A DNA stretch of 64,000 nucleotides from Pedobacter sandarakinus (lineage in GTDB: Bacteria > Bacteroidota > Bacteroidia > Sphingobacteriales > Sphingobacteriaceae): the NCBI RefSeq assembly GCF_026240095.1, contig NZ_JAPIVG010000007.1, forward strand, positions 62,001-126,000. The letters are read 5' to 3'. Under the pieces are notes generated by a model. The model saw nothing but the letters and a program-made list of their open reading frames with translations, was not told where the DNA came from and did no database searches. A program made the position numbers and the translations under genes. Shown one piece after another: positions 35,930 to 43,715 of the stretch (the first letter of the stretch is position 1; every line of letters begins with the position of its first letter).

Positions 35930-36730
35930 TTAAAAATCCTTATTGAGCAATTTTTCAAGCTCACCGAAAGACACATTCATTCTTACCCTGCCTTGTTTGG
36001 CATAAGATATTTCCCCTGTTTCTTCAGAAACTATTACAGCTACTGCATCGGTAGTTTCAGACACGCCAATGCCTGCTCTATGCCTCAGGCCAAATTGAGA
36101 TGGCAATTGATCGTTATCTGTTAATGGCAAAATACAACTGGCGCTTTTAATCTTGTTTTCAGATATAACTACAGCCCCGTCATGCAATGGACTGTTTTTT
36201 TGGAAGATACTCTCCAGCAATCGCTTAGATATTTTAGCATCTACTACTTCGCAGCTATTTGCAAAAAACTGCTCGTCGTAAAACTTTACAAAAACCATTA
36301 AAGCCCCGGTGCGGGTTTTCTTCATCGTTTTACAGGCATCTATAATTGGTTTAATTCTCGCCAGATTATTTCTTTCGATTTCTTTTCTCCCAAATAAATA
36401 GCCCCACCAGGCTTTGTTTTTTTGCAGAAAAGCATTTTTTCCGATAAGTAATAAGAACCTGCGTATTTCCGGGTGAAAAATAACAATCAGTGCGATAATC
36501 CCTACACTCATAAATTTTTCTATAATGGTAGTAAGGAGCTCCATCTGCAAACCTTTTACTATCCAATAGAAAACAGTTATAATAAACATCCCAACCAGGA
36601 GGTTTACGGCTAAAGTGTTGCGTATAAGCGTATAAACATAGTAAATTAACAACGCCACTAAGACGATGTCAACAACATCAGTTGCCGATACTTTAAGAAA
36701 ATCGAAATCAAATCCTTTCATTGATGGCAA
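35930..36730 (-). CDS. cdaA: Diadenylate cyclase CdaA
   Basis: CdaA makes cyclic di-AMP from two ATP. The 266-residue protein has three N-terminal transmembrane helices (about 18-90) and a DAC domain (about 100-266) with the catalytic DGA in NSPLHDGAVVIS (184-186) and RHR in FGLRHRAGIG (216-218). The domain order is that of the CdaA class. It lies directly downstream of folP on the same strand (67 bases), an arrangement I know from other Bacteroidota. c-di-AMP typically controls potassium and osmolyte balance and wall homeostasis. Confidence 0.95.
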   Translation of the reverse strand: MPSMKGFDFDFLKVSATDVVDIVLVALLIYYVYTLIRNTLAVNLLVGMFIITVFYWIVKGLQMELLTTIIEKFMSVGIIALIVIFHPEIRRFLLLIGKNAFLQKNKAWWGYLFGRKEIERNNLARIKPIIDACKTMKKTRTGALMVFVKFYDEQFFANSCEVVDAKISKRLLESIFQKNSPLHDGAVVISENKIKSASCILPLTDNDQLPSQFGLRHRAGIGVSETTDAVAVIVSEETGEISYAKQGRVRMNVSFGELEKLLNKDF

Positions 36731-36797
36731 GATACTAAAGATTAATAACGGTTAAAAGTATATATCGCTTAAAACCCTAAAGTTATTATTTACCTAT

Positions 36798-37655
36798 TTA
36801 TTGTTGTTCAAGGACTTCTAGGAGCTTAATGCATTCCATTGCTTCGGTAACATCGTGAACCCGCAAAATGGAGGCGCCTTTCTGGAGGGCAATGGTGTTT
36901 AGTACTGTTGTACCATTCAATGCACCTGCAGCAGTAGTTTCTAGTGTTTTATAGATCATCCCCTTACGCGAAACGCCAACAAGAATCGGAAGGTTAAATG
37001 CTTGAAATGCTTCCATTTCATTCAAGAGTTTATAATTCTGTTTTAAGGTTTTGCCAAAACCAAAACCAGGATCAATCAAAACATCATGGATATTTAGCGC
37101 CCTTAACTCGGCGATTTTTTGAGCGAGATAATCAAATATATCTAATGTTACGTCCTTATAAACCGGGTTTTTTTGCATGTTTTGAGGAGTGCCTTGCATG
37201 TGCATCATAATATATGGAACCCGTAACCGAGCCACAGTTTTAAACATCGATGCGTCCATATCACCAGCCGATATATCATTAATCATCGCGGCGCCTGCGG
37301 AGATGCATTCTTCAGCAACCTGAGCCCTAAAAGTATCAATCGACATGGCCAGTTTAGGAAATTCGCTTACCAGAGCCTCCACAACTGGAACTACGCGATC
37401 TGCCTCTTCATTAGCAGAAATGTCGGTTGCACCAGGGCGGGAAGAATAACCCCCCACATCAATAAAAGTTGCGCCTTTATTTAAAAAATCTGTCGTTTTC
37501 GCTAACGCATCGTCAATACTTTTTGTTCTACTGGCATGATGAAAAGAATCTGGCGTGATGTTTAAAATTGCCATTACTTTTGGTTTACTCAAATCGTACA
37601 ACTCTCCCTTAATGTTGATGCTTTGCTTAGGTTTAAAAAAGATTTTTTCTGACAT
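36798..37655 (-). CDS. folP: Dihydropteroate synthase
   Basis: FolP joins para-aminobenzoate to 6-hydroxymethyl-dihydropterin pyrophosphate in folate synthesis and is the sulfonamide target. The 285-residue TIM barrel shows VMAILNITPDSFH (loop 1), FIDVGGYSSRPGA (loop 2), MSIDTFRAQVAEE, MINDISAGDMD, VLIDPGFGFGKTLKQNYKLL and ILRVHDVTEAMECI. Length normal. First gene of a folP-cdaA transcript, divergent from the DUF1599 gene. Confidence 0.96.
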   Translation of the reverse strand: MSEKIFFKPKQSINIKGELYDLSKPKVMAILNITPDSFHHASRTKSIDDALAKTTDFLNKGATFIDVGGYSSRPGATDISANEEADRVVPVVEALVSEFPKLAMSIDTFRAQVAEECISAGAAMINDISAGDMDASMFKTVARLRVPYIMMHMQGTPQNMQKNPVYKDVTLDIFDYLAQKIAELRALNIHDVLIDPGFGFGKTLKQNYKLLNEMEAFQAFNLPILVGVSRKGMIYKTLETTAAGALNGTTVLNTIALQKGASILRVHDVTEAMECIKLLEVLEQQ

Positions 37656-37672
37656 AATAAACCCTTCCGGGA

Positions 37673-37702
37673 TTTGTGTTTCGCTTTAAAAATGTATCTT
37701 TA
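37673..37702 (+). promoter_or_regulatory. Promoter TTTG-N18-TATCTTTA of the DUF1599 gene
   Basis: TTTG at 37673-37676 and TATCTTTA at 37695-37702 with an 18-base spacer; one mismatch in the -7 box. It would give a leader of about 40 bases to the TTG start at 37748. Confidence 0.55.
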
Positions 37703-37747
37703 GCTTTTGTTTTTTCTAGACAAAAGTACACTAAAACTTAATAAATA

Positions 37748-38299
37748 TTGGCTTTGGCACAAACAAATACCGCTGTAGAATTTGATGAAGTGATTGCAGT
37801 ATGCAGATCATTATTTTTAAAAAAAACTAAAGATTATGGTACTGCATGGCGTATTTTGAGACCTAGTTCTATTACCGATCAGTTATTTATTAAGGCACAG
37901 CGCATTCGTACGCTCGAAGACAAGAAGGTGAGCAAAGTTGGCGAAGGAATCACTCCAGAATATATCGGTATTGTAAATTACTGTGCTATCGCTATGATGC
38001 AATTAGAACTTACCGAAACAGATCCAAATGAGCTACCATATGAGCAGGTTGAAACCCTGTTTGAGGCAAAAATTGCAGAAACGAAAGATTTGATGTTTGC
38101 CAAAAATCATGATTATGGAGAAGCTTGGAGAGATATGCGAATTAGCTCTTTAACTGATTTAATTTTGATGAAAATTTTTAGAGTAAAACAAATCGAAGAC
38201 AATGAGGGGCAAACACTCGCATCAGAAGGGGTGAAAGCAAATTACCAAGATATGCTAAACTATGCCGTTTTTGCTTTGATAAAACTTGGTGTTAAATAA
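37748..38299 (+). CDS. DUF1599 domain-containing protein
   Basis: A 183-residue protein made of two similar halves of the DUF1599 (nucleotide-modification-associated) type: CRSLFLKKTKDYGTAWRILR near residue 20 and DLMFAKNHDYGEAWRDMR near residue 115. Each is followed by a helical segment with IKAQRIRTLED or LMKIFRVKQIED. The conserved YG.AWR suggests a nucleotide-binding helical fold; function unproven. The start is TTG at 37748: an in-frame stop sits at 37742-37744 and no ATG exists before the conserved N-terminus. The BT_3928-type gene follows after 4 bases, so they are co-transcribed. Confidence 0.88.
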   Translation: MALAQTNTAVEFDEVIAVCRSLFLKKTKDYGTAWRILRPSSITDQLFIKAQRIRTLEDKKVSKVGEGITPEYIGIVNYCAIAMMQLELTETDPNELPYEQVETLFEAKIAETKDLMFAKNHDYGEAWRDMRISSLTDLILMKIFRVKQIEDNEGQTLASEGVKANYQDMLNYAVFALIKLGVK

Positions 38300-38303
38300 G
38301 ATA

Positions 38304-39458
38304 ATGAAAAAAACAGTTTTAAGCTTTTCCCGATTTTTTGTAGGTATATTATTTGTGTTTTCTGGCTTGATAAAAGCCAATGATCCGCTCGGGTTTGGCT
38401 ATAAGCTGCAAGAATACTTCGAAGTATTTCATTTAGATTTCTTGAACCCAATGGCCGCCGGGATAGCCATCCTCCTATGCACATTAGAAATTGTGCTAGG
38501 CATGTTGCTCATCCTTGGTTTTTGGAGCAGGAAAGTTACATGGGGTTTGTTGGCGTTAATTGTCTTTTTTACTTTACTTACTTTTGTTTCAGCCGCGTTC
38601 AAAGTAGTTACCAGTTGCGGTTGCTTTGGCGATGCTATTCCATTAACTCCTTGGCAATCTTTCGGTAAAGACCTAATCTTGTTATTGTTAATTATAATTC
38701 TATTCCTCAACAGAGATTTAATCAAACCAATTTATAAAAAGGAGGGTACTCAGCGCAATATCACATTCCTTATCGTATTAATTTCATTTGGGTTTGGTTT
38801 GTATACCTATAACGTGTTACCAGTAATCGATTTTTTGCCATACAAAGTTGGCGCCCATATCCCATCATTGATGATTATCCCGGAAGGGGAGAAGCCCGAT
38901 GAGTATGAAATTATGTATCACCTAAAAAACAAGAAAACAAACGACGAAAAGGATATGAGCGATAAAGCATATCTTAAAACGGAAATTTGGAAGGATGAAA
39001 ATTGGGAGATTATTGGCGAGCCAACCAAAAGGTTAGTTAAAAAAGGCTTCGAGCCAAAAATAAAAGATTTAAATATTACTGATGCATCGGGCACGGATTA
39101 CACCAAAGAAATTATAGAAAATCCTTACTACAGTTTAATTATTGTCGCCTACGATTTAAAAAATACCAATAAAAATGCGATTGGAAAGTTGAATGCAATT
39201 GCCATAAACGCTACACAACAGTTTAACATTCGCACGGTGTTATTAACCGCTAATTCTGCTCAGGATGCTGAGGTTTTTGTCAAAGAAAATAATCTGTTTT
39301 CGGAAGTTTTTTACGCTGATGCGGTTCCATTGAAGAGTATGGTAAGGGCGAATCCGGGCATCCTGTTGCTTAAGAACGGAGTTGTTGTAAATAAATGGCA
39401 TAACCACAACATGCCAACATTCGATCAGTTAAGCAGAAAATATTTCGATAAGCAATGA
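38304..39458 (+). CDS. BT_3928 family protein (DoxX-like membrane domain plus soluble domain)
   Basis: A 384-residue membrane protein. The N-terminal DoxX-like part has four helices (about 1-135) with FFVGILFVFSGLIKANDPLG and TSCGCFGDAIPLTPWQSFGKD, the latter a Cys pair resembling methylamine-utilisation-type DoxX proteins. A fifth helix is at about 150-168. An extracytoplasmic domain (about 175-384) has an alpha/beta, possibly thioredoxin-like end (NPGILLLKNGVVVNKWHNHN). Function unknown. I start at ATG 38304, four bases after the DUF1599 stop. The permease gene overlaps its stop by four bases (ATGA). Confidence 0.88.
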   Translation: MKKTVLSFSRFFVGILFVFSGLIKANDPLGFGYKLQEYFEVFHLDFLNPMAAGIAILLCTLEIVLGMLLILGFWSRKVTWGLLALIVFFTLLTFVSAAFKVVTSCGCFGDAIPLTPWQSFGKDLILLLLIIILFLNRDLIKPIYKKEGTQRNITFLIVLISFGFGLYTYNVLPVIDFLPYKVGAHIPSLMIIPEGEKPDEYEIMYHLKNKKTNDEKDMSDKAYLKTEIWKDENWEIIGEPTKRLVKKGFEPKIKDLNITDASGTDYTKEIIENPYYSLIIVAYDLKNTNKNAIGKLNAIAINATQQFNIRTVLLTANSAQDAEVFVKENNLFSEVFYADAVPLKSMVRANPGILLLKNGVVVNKWHNHNMPTFDQLSRKYFDKQ

Positions 39459-40510
39459 TAGTTTATGCAGTAAAAAAGCTCTTATACGGTTTGCTGGTAA
39501 TGATTGGCGTTATCCTGGTGGTTTTTGTGCTTTTTAATATTCTGCCCGGCGACCCTGCCCGAATGACGATGGGACAACGCTCAGACGTGCAGTCGTTAGA
39601 GGCTGTTCGTAAAGAATTCGGGCTTGATAAATCTAAACCAGAACAACTCATTTTTTATTTAAACGATCTTTCGCCGATAAGCGTAGTCAAAAATGATAGC
39701 GCTACAAAAGCGAAATACCACTACATTAAGATTGTCGGTTCTGCTTCGAAAGCGTTAGTGCTAAAATGGCCATACCTCCGCAGTTCATACCAAACAAAAC
39801 GAGATGTCACAGCTATTTTATCAGAAACTGTTCCAAACACATTTGTTCTTGCGCTAACTGCGATGATTTTTGCCACCGTTATTGGGGTAGTGCTTGGTAC
39901 ATTATCTGCTGTTTACAAAGATACCTGGATAGATAAAAGTGCAAATGCGTTTGCCATATTAGGAATTTCTGCCCCTTCATTTTTTGCTGGGATCATTATT
40001 GCCTGGGTATTTGGCTTCTTGCTAAGCGATTATACCGGTTTAAAAATGAATGGAAGTTTATATTCTTATGATCCTTTTCATGGTGAGATTTTAACTTTAA
40101 GAAATTTGTGGTTACCGATGATCACGCTTGGATTAAGGCCACTTGCCATTATTGTGCAACTCACAAGGAGTGCTATGCTTGATGTATTGTCTCAGGATTA
40201 TATCCGCACAGCACGGGCAAAGGGTTTAAGTAGAAATGCAATTATCTATAAGCATGCACTTAGAAATGCGCTCAATCCGGTTGTTACCGCTATATCGGGT
40301 TGGTTTGCATCACTGTTAGCAGGTTCCTTTTTTGTAGAATATATCTTCGGTTACAATGGCTTGGGCAGAACCACCGTGGCCGCATTGGAAATGTCTGATT
40401 TTCCGGTGGTAATGGGTTCAATATTATTTATCGCTTTCGTTTTCGTTGTAATTAATATCTTAGTTGATGTTCTTTATGCATACATCGATCCACGAGTAAA
40501 ATTGAACTAA
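39455..40510 (+). CDS. ABC transporter permease, DppB/OppB type
   Basis: A 351-residue inner-membrane permease of the peptide/nickel class. It opens VYAVKKLLYGLLVMIGVILVVFVLF then LPGDPARMTMGQ, the family start. The EAA loop is QDYIRTARAKGLSRNAIIYKHALRNALNP, and the C-terminal helix has GSFFVEYIFGYNGLGRTTVAA. A partner DppC-like permease, ATPases and binding protein are missing from the neighbourhood. Its start overlaps the BT_3928 gene by four bases, an unusual partner. The remaining subunits may be elsewhere, or this permease works with shared components. Confidence 0.93.
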   Translation: MIVYAVKKLLYGLLVMIGVILVVFVLFNILPGDPARMTMGQRSDVQSLEAVRKEFGLDKSKPEQLIFYLNDLSPISVVKNDSATKAKYHYIKIVGSASKALVLKWPYLRSSYQTKRDVTAILSETVPNTFVLALTAMIFATVIGVVLGTLSAVYKDTWIDKSANAFAILGISAPSFFAGIIIAWVFGFLLSDYTGLKMNGSLYSYDPFHGEILTLRNLWLPMITLGLRPLAIIVQLTRSAMLDVLSQDYIRTARAKGLSRNAIIYKHALRNALNPVVTAISGWFASLLAGSFFVEYIFGYNGLGRTTVAALEMSDFPVVMGSILFIAFVFVVINILVDVLYAYIDPRVKLN

Positions 40511-40544
40511 GTTTTATGCGCTGCAATAAAAATAACATAACAGC

Positions 40545-41093
40545 ATGATTGAGTTGGCAACTGATAATAAGCACGAACCACTAGGGAAAATCTTTTTGGT
40601 AGGCTATATGGGCTGCGGGAAAAGTACCAAAGCAAGGCAGCTTGGCCAGCGGTTAAACTGTAAGGTAATTGATTTAGATGCCGAGATTGTGCTGAAATCC
40701 GGAAAAACCATAGCGGAATATTTTGAGTTATTTGGAGAAAGTGGTTTTCGGGATTTTGAGCGTGAAATATTGCACAGTTTCGATTATCCCGAACAATGTG
40801 TAGTGGCCACTGGCGGAGGTTTGCCTTGCTTTTTTGATAACATGGAATGGATGAATGCGGTTGGCACAACTGTCTACCTGGAAATGGAGCCTAAAACATT
40901 GGTATCCAGGTTACACAACCGACAAAAAAGGCCGCTCATAAAAGACCTGGATGATGCTCAGTTGCTGGATTTTATCAACGTTAAGTTAAAGGAAAGAAAT
41001 CCATATTATAAAAAGGCTCAAATTATTGTGGATGCATTTGATCTGGATGGCGAAAAGTTAGAAAAAGCCATTACAGGTAAACGCCGGATCTAA
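40545..41093 (+). CDS. aroK: Shikimate kinase
   Basis: AroK phosphorylates shikimate at O3 in the chorismate pathway. The 182-residue P-loop kinase has Walker A GYMGCGKST (20-28), the shikimate-binding DLDAEIVLKSGKTIAEYFE, GESGFRDFERE, CVVATGGGLP and the lid-region RPLIKDL. The N-terminal extension of about 12 residues is longer than usual but harmless. It follows the DppB-like permease by 34 bases on the same strand, so it may be the last gene of that operon. Confidence 0.94.
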   Translation: MIELATDNKHEPLGKIFLVGYMGCGKSTKARQLGQRLNCKVIDLDAEIVLKSGKTIAEYFELFGESGFRDFEREILHSFDYPEQCVVATGGGLPCFFDNMEWMNAVGTTVYLEMEPKTLVSRLHNRQKRPLIKDLDDAQLLDFINVKLKERNPYYKKAQIIVDAFDLDGEKLEKAITGKRRI

Positions 41094-41132
41094 AGTTCGA
41101 TAACCATTTAACACCTATTTACCGAAATTAGA

Positions 41133-42599
41133 TTAAACCACTTCATCTCCAATTATTTTTGCAGATAACAAGGCAAGCGGAATACCACCTCCCGGATGAA
41201 CGCTGCCCCCACAAAAATATAATCCCTTTATTTTAGAAATGAAATTAGGATGTCGTAAAAAAGCTGCAAATTGATTGTTCGAGCTGTTGCCATATAACGA
41301 ACCCTGATAAGAACCAGTTTTGATTTCGATACTTCTGGGGTCTAAAATTTCTTCACAAGAAATTAGGTCGCTAATATCTTGTTTCAACATTCGCGTTAGT
41401 TTCGACAGGATGTTCCTTTTAGCAGATACTATAAGTTCGTCCCAATTTTGGTTGTTATTTGCCGGCACATTAATCATCACAAACCAGTTTTCGCATCCTT
41501 TTGGCGCATCTGCTTCCAAGTGTTTGCTAGTAATATTTAAATAGATGGTTGGGTCGCTATAAATGGTTTTTTCCTTCCAGATGGCATCAAATTCGGCTTG
41601 ATAATCTGCAGCAAAAAAGATGTTATGCAGGCCTAAATCAGAAAACTTTCCTTTAATTCCCCAATAGAAAATAAGTGCAGAGCTGCTCCGTTGCTGGTTT
41701 AAAAGTTTTCGGGGTGGCTTAACATTCTTAAGCAGTTTTTTATAGGTAAACCACACATCAAGATTAGATACTACGATTCTTGCATCGATATTCCTGCCGT
41801 CTACAACCACCCCTGCAGCTGCCCCCTCATGGTATAAAATTTCTTCAACCGGTGTATTAAAGTTAAATTTGACACCGAGATCTTCGGCTAATCTGACCAA
41901 AGCGTTGGGAATATCATACATACCTTTTTTGGGTAAATATGCACCAAAATGATATTCGAAATGTGGGATAACATTTAGGGTTGCGGGTGCTAAGTAAGGA
42001 CTGGAACCGTTGTACGTGGCATAACGATCGAAAAGTTGTACAATTCTTTCATCACTAAAAAAACGCTTGTTAGCTTTATTTTGTGTTCTAAATGCATCGA
42101 TTTTTCCAAACCTTAAAAAAGATTTTAAAGTATCCCAATGCAGATAACTGCCTAACTTATGCAAGCTGCGTTCTAAAAAAACACGGTGCGTGATTTCGTA
42201 GATGGTTTTGCTTTTTTGTAGAAACCGATTTACCTCAGCAGCCGTAGCATGGGTTCTCTGTTCAATCTCCTCCGCAAAATCGCCAATGTTTGCTGATGCT
42301 GTGAGCCTTAACCCGTCTTCGTAAAAATACCTGCAGATCTCATCAAGTTTTAGGTAATCAAAATATGCTTTTGGGTCTTTCTTGGCGAGATGGAAAAGTT
42401 CATCAACATATTGCGGCATAGTAAATAAGCTCGGGCCTGCGTCAAACCTAAATCCGTCTAAATTAATTTCTGCCAGCTTTCCACCCGCGTAAGGGTTTGC
42501 CTCAAAAACTTCTACCTCATATCCTTTAACAGCTAACCTAATAGCGGTTGCGATCCCTGCAATACCTGCACCAATAATAATCGCTTTTGGTTTAATCAT
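41133..42599 (-). CDS. crtD: Carotenoid 3,4-desaturase CrtD (1-hydroxycarotenoid 3,4-desaturase; CrtI family)
   Basis: A 488-residue FAD-dependent desaturase. The dinucleotide fold is AIIIGAGIAGIATAIRLAVKG (first 18-20 residues after the start), then GGKLAEI and FRFDAGPSLFTMPQYVDELF. The C-terminal FAD motif is GLYFCGGSVHPGGGIPLALLSAKI. The GPSLFTMPQYVDELF wording is what I associate with Bacteroidota CrtD rather than CrtI (which has GPSWYWMPD). CrtD introduces the 3,4 double bond into 1-hydroxylated (psi-end) carotenoids, which would need the CruF hydratase encoded at 48.9 kb. CrtI cannot be fully excluded without a tree. Confidence 0.85.
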   Translation of the reverse strand: MIKPKAIIIGAGIAGIATAIRLAVKGYEVEVFEANPYAGGKLAEINLDGFRFDAGPSLFTMPQYVDELFHLAKKDPKAYFDYLKLDEICRYFYEDGLRLTASANIGDFAEEIEQRTHATAAEVNRFLQKSKTIYEITHRVFLERSLHKLGSYLHWDTLKSFLRFGKIDAFRTQNKANKRFFSDERIVQLFDRYATYNGSSPYLAPATLNVIPHFEYHFGAYLPKKGMYDIPNALVRLAEDLGVKFNFNTPVEEILYHEGAAAGVVVDGRNIDARIVVSNLDVWFTYKKLLKNVKPPRKLLNQQRSSSALIFYWGIKGKFSDLGLHNIFFAADYQAEFDAIWKEKTIYSDPTIYLNITSKHLEADAPKGCENWFVMINVPANNNQNWDELIVSAKRNILSKLTRMLKQDISDLISCEEILDPRSIEIKTGSYQGSLYGNSSNNQFAAFLRHPNFISKIKGLYFCGGSVHPGGGIPLALLSAKIIGDEVV

Positions 42600-42772
42600 G
42601 AAGTAATGAATTTGCTTGATCTTACGTCATCATCACCAAGGCAAAGAATATGAATGCGCAAGGTTAATCTGCTTAGTTCGTAAGTATCTAATCTCGCAAA
42701 AAGCAAGTATTCCAATCGTTCTGTTTTCATCATTTTCAACAACAACGAAGGTACTAAGAATTTTGTTTTAGA

Positions 42773-43231
42773 TTATGCGTATCGTTTGCCGGTCTTGTTT
42801 TTCAGGCTTTCATCAACAGAAAGCGGACCCGAACCCAATACCCAAAACATAACCAGTAGAAACAGTACCATAACCGAGAGCCATAGCTCTGAATTTGGCG
42901 CCGAAAAGCCAGGTGTAAGGTTAACGAAAAATACGGCGAAAAACAGAATTGGTATCTGAATCACCACGGCGAAGCGGGTAACCAGACCCAGGGTAATCAA
43001 AATGCCACCTACCAGATGTGCAAAAGCCACCAGGTGAATTGCTACGCTAATCATCATACCAGAGAAACCAAATACATTGTTTTCGGTAATCATGTTTTGA
43101 AGAACCGAGGTGTCGCTGATAAATGATACACCTTTACCAATGATAATAAGGCCAAGAATCATTCTTAAATAATCTAGCCATTTTGCGTGATGAACATCTC
43201 CCCAATGCTCAATTTTACGGATTACGTTCAT
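42773..43231 (-). CDS. DoxX family membrane protein
   Basis: A 152-residue protein with four transmembrane helices of the DoxX fold: WLDYLRMILGLIIIGKGVSF, MMISVAIHLVAFAHLVGGILI, VTRFAVVIQIPILFFAVFFV and LSVMVLFLLVMFWVLG, ending in a short basic tail. The family is thought to be involved in quinone or thiol redox chemistry; function unproven. Alone on the minus strand. Confidence 0.88.
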   Translation of the reverse strand: MNVIRKIEHWGDVHHAKWLDYLRMILGLIIIGKGVSFISDTSVLQNMITENNVFGFSGMMISVAIHLVAFAHLVGGILITLGLVTRFAVVIQIPILFFAVFFVNLTPGFSAPNSELWLSVMVLFLLVMFWVLGSGPLSVDESLKNKTGKRYA

Positions 43232-43386
43232 GGTGAACCTCCATTTTTTAGTGAATGATACATTAAGTTACGGATTTTAATCCGAAGAATGCTAATAAAT
43301 GGATGTTCGAAACCATGCATTTATTTTATAACCATAAGGGATTAAACCTGCTAATGTAAAATTCACTTATAATTGATTTATACCAT

Positions 43387-43417
43387 TTTGGTTTTTGGTT
43401 CATAAATTCTACTTTTG
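43387..43417 (+). promoter_or_regulatory. Perfect consensus promoter TTTG-N19-TACTTTTG
   Basis: TTTG at 43387-43390, exactly 19 bases, then TACTTTTG at 43410-43417. It is the only complete match to TTTG-N19-TAnnTTTG that I found in this window. It lies 22 bases upstream of a short ORF and about 300 bases upstream of rlmD. Confidence 0.72.
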
Positions 43418-43438
43418 TAGCATAAAGTAGGTTTTACG

Positions 43439-43549
43439 ATGAGCAAAGAGATATTAGAGTTTTCGGTATTGGTAGATGAAAAATTCGATTTGAAATTTGA
43501 CTGGCTTAGTGGTTTTTTTGGATTAGCACTCAAATTCCTTGGAAAATAG
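43439..43549 (+). CDS. Possible small protein, 36 residues, behind a consensus promoter
   Basis: ATG at 43439, TAG at 43547-43549. The product begins MSKEILEFSVLVDEKFDLK and ends in a hydrophobic, amphipathic stretch (WLSGFFGLALKFLGK). It has no signal peptide; it could be a membrane-binding helix. Support comes from the perfect promoter 22 bases upstream and from ordinary codon use. No family is recognised. Alternatively the promoter makes a small RNA or a long leader for rlmD. Confidence 0.45.
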   Translation: MSKEILEFSVLVDEKFDLKFDWLSGFFGLALKFLGK

Positions 43550-43677
43550 TTTTTCAACCGTTTCTCATTAACGAGCAATTTTGCTTTGATGCTTCACTGC
43601 GATCTTTTCTTCGTGCTAATTCCGCCTACATCTAATCTAACTTGCGCCCTGCTATAAGGGTGGCTTTGCTTTTCTAC

Positions 43678-43708
43678 TTTAGTCTTTCGGCTTTTACGCT
43701 TATCTTTG
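43678..43708 (+). promoter_or_regulatory. Promoter TTTA-N19-TATCTTTG of rlmD
   Basis: A perfect -7 box at 43701-43708, TTTA at 43678-43681, 19-base spacer. Only seven bases separate the box from the rlmD ATG. Confidence 0.6.
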
Positions 43709-43715
43709 CAGAACA

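Larger units (their letters stand above)
43232..43715. other. Intergenic region holding a promoter, a 36-codon ORF and the rlmD promoter
   Basis: About 480 bases between the divergent DoxX and rlmD genes. The supported content is a consensus promoter (43387-43417), a short ORF (43439-43549) and the rlmD promoter (43678-43708). A 66-codon minus-strand frame at 43378-43578 lies over these and has no features of its own. Confidence 0.55.

Noticed and set aside
43378..43578. 66-codon minus-strand open frame
   Set aside because: It runs antisense over the consensus promoter and short ORF and shows no features of its own.
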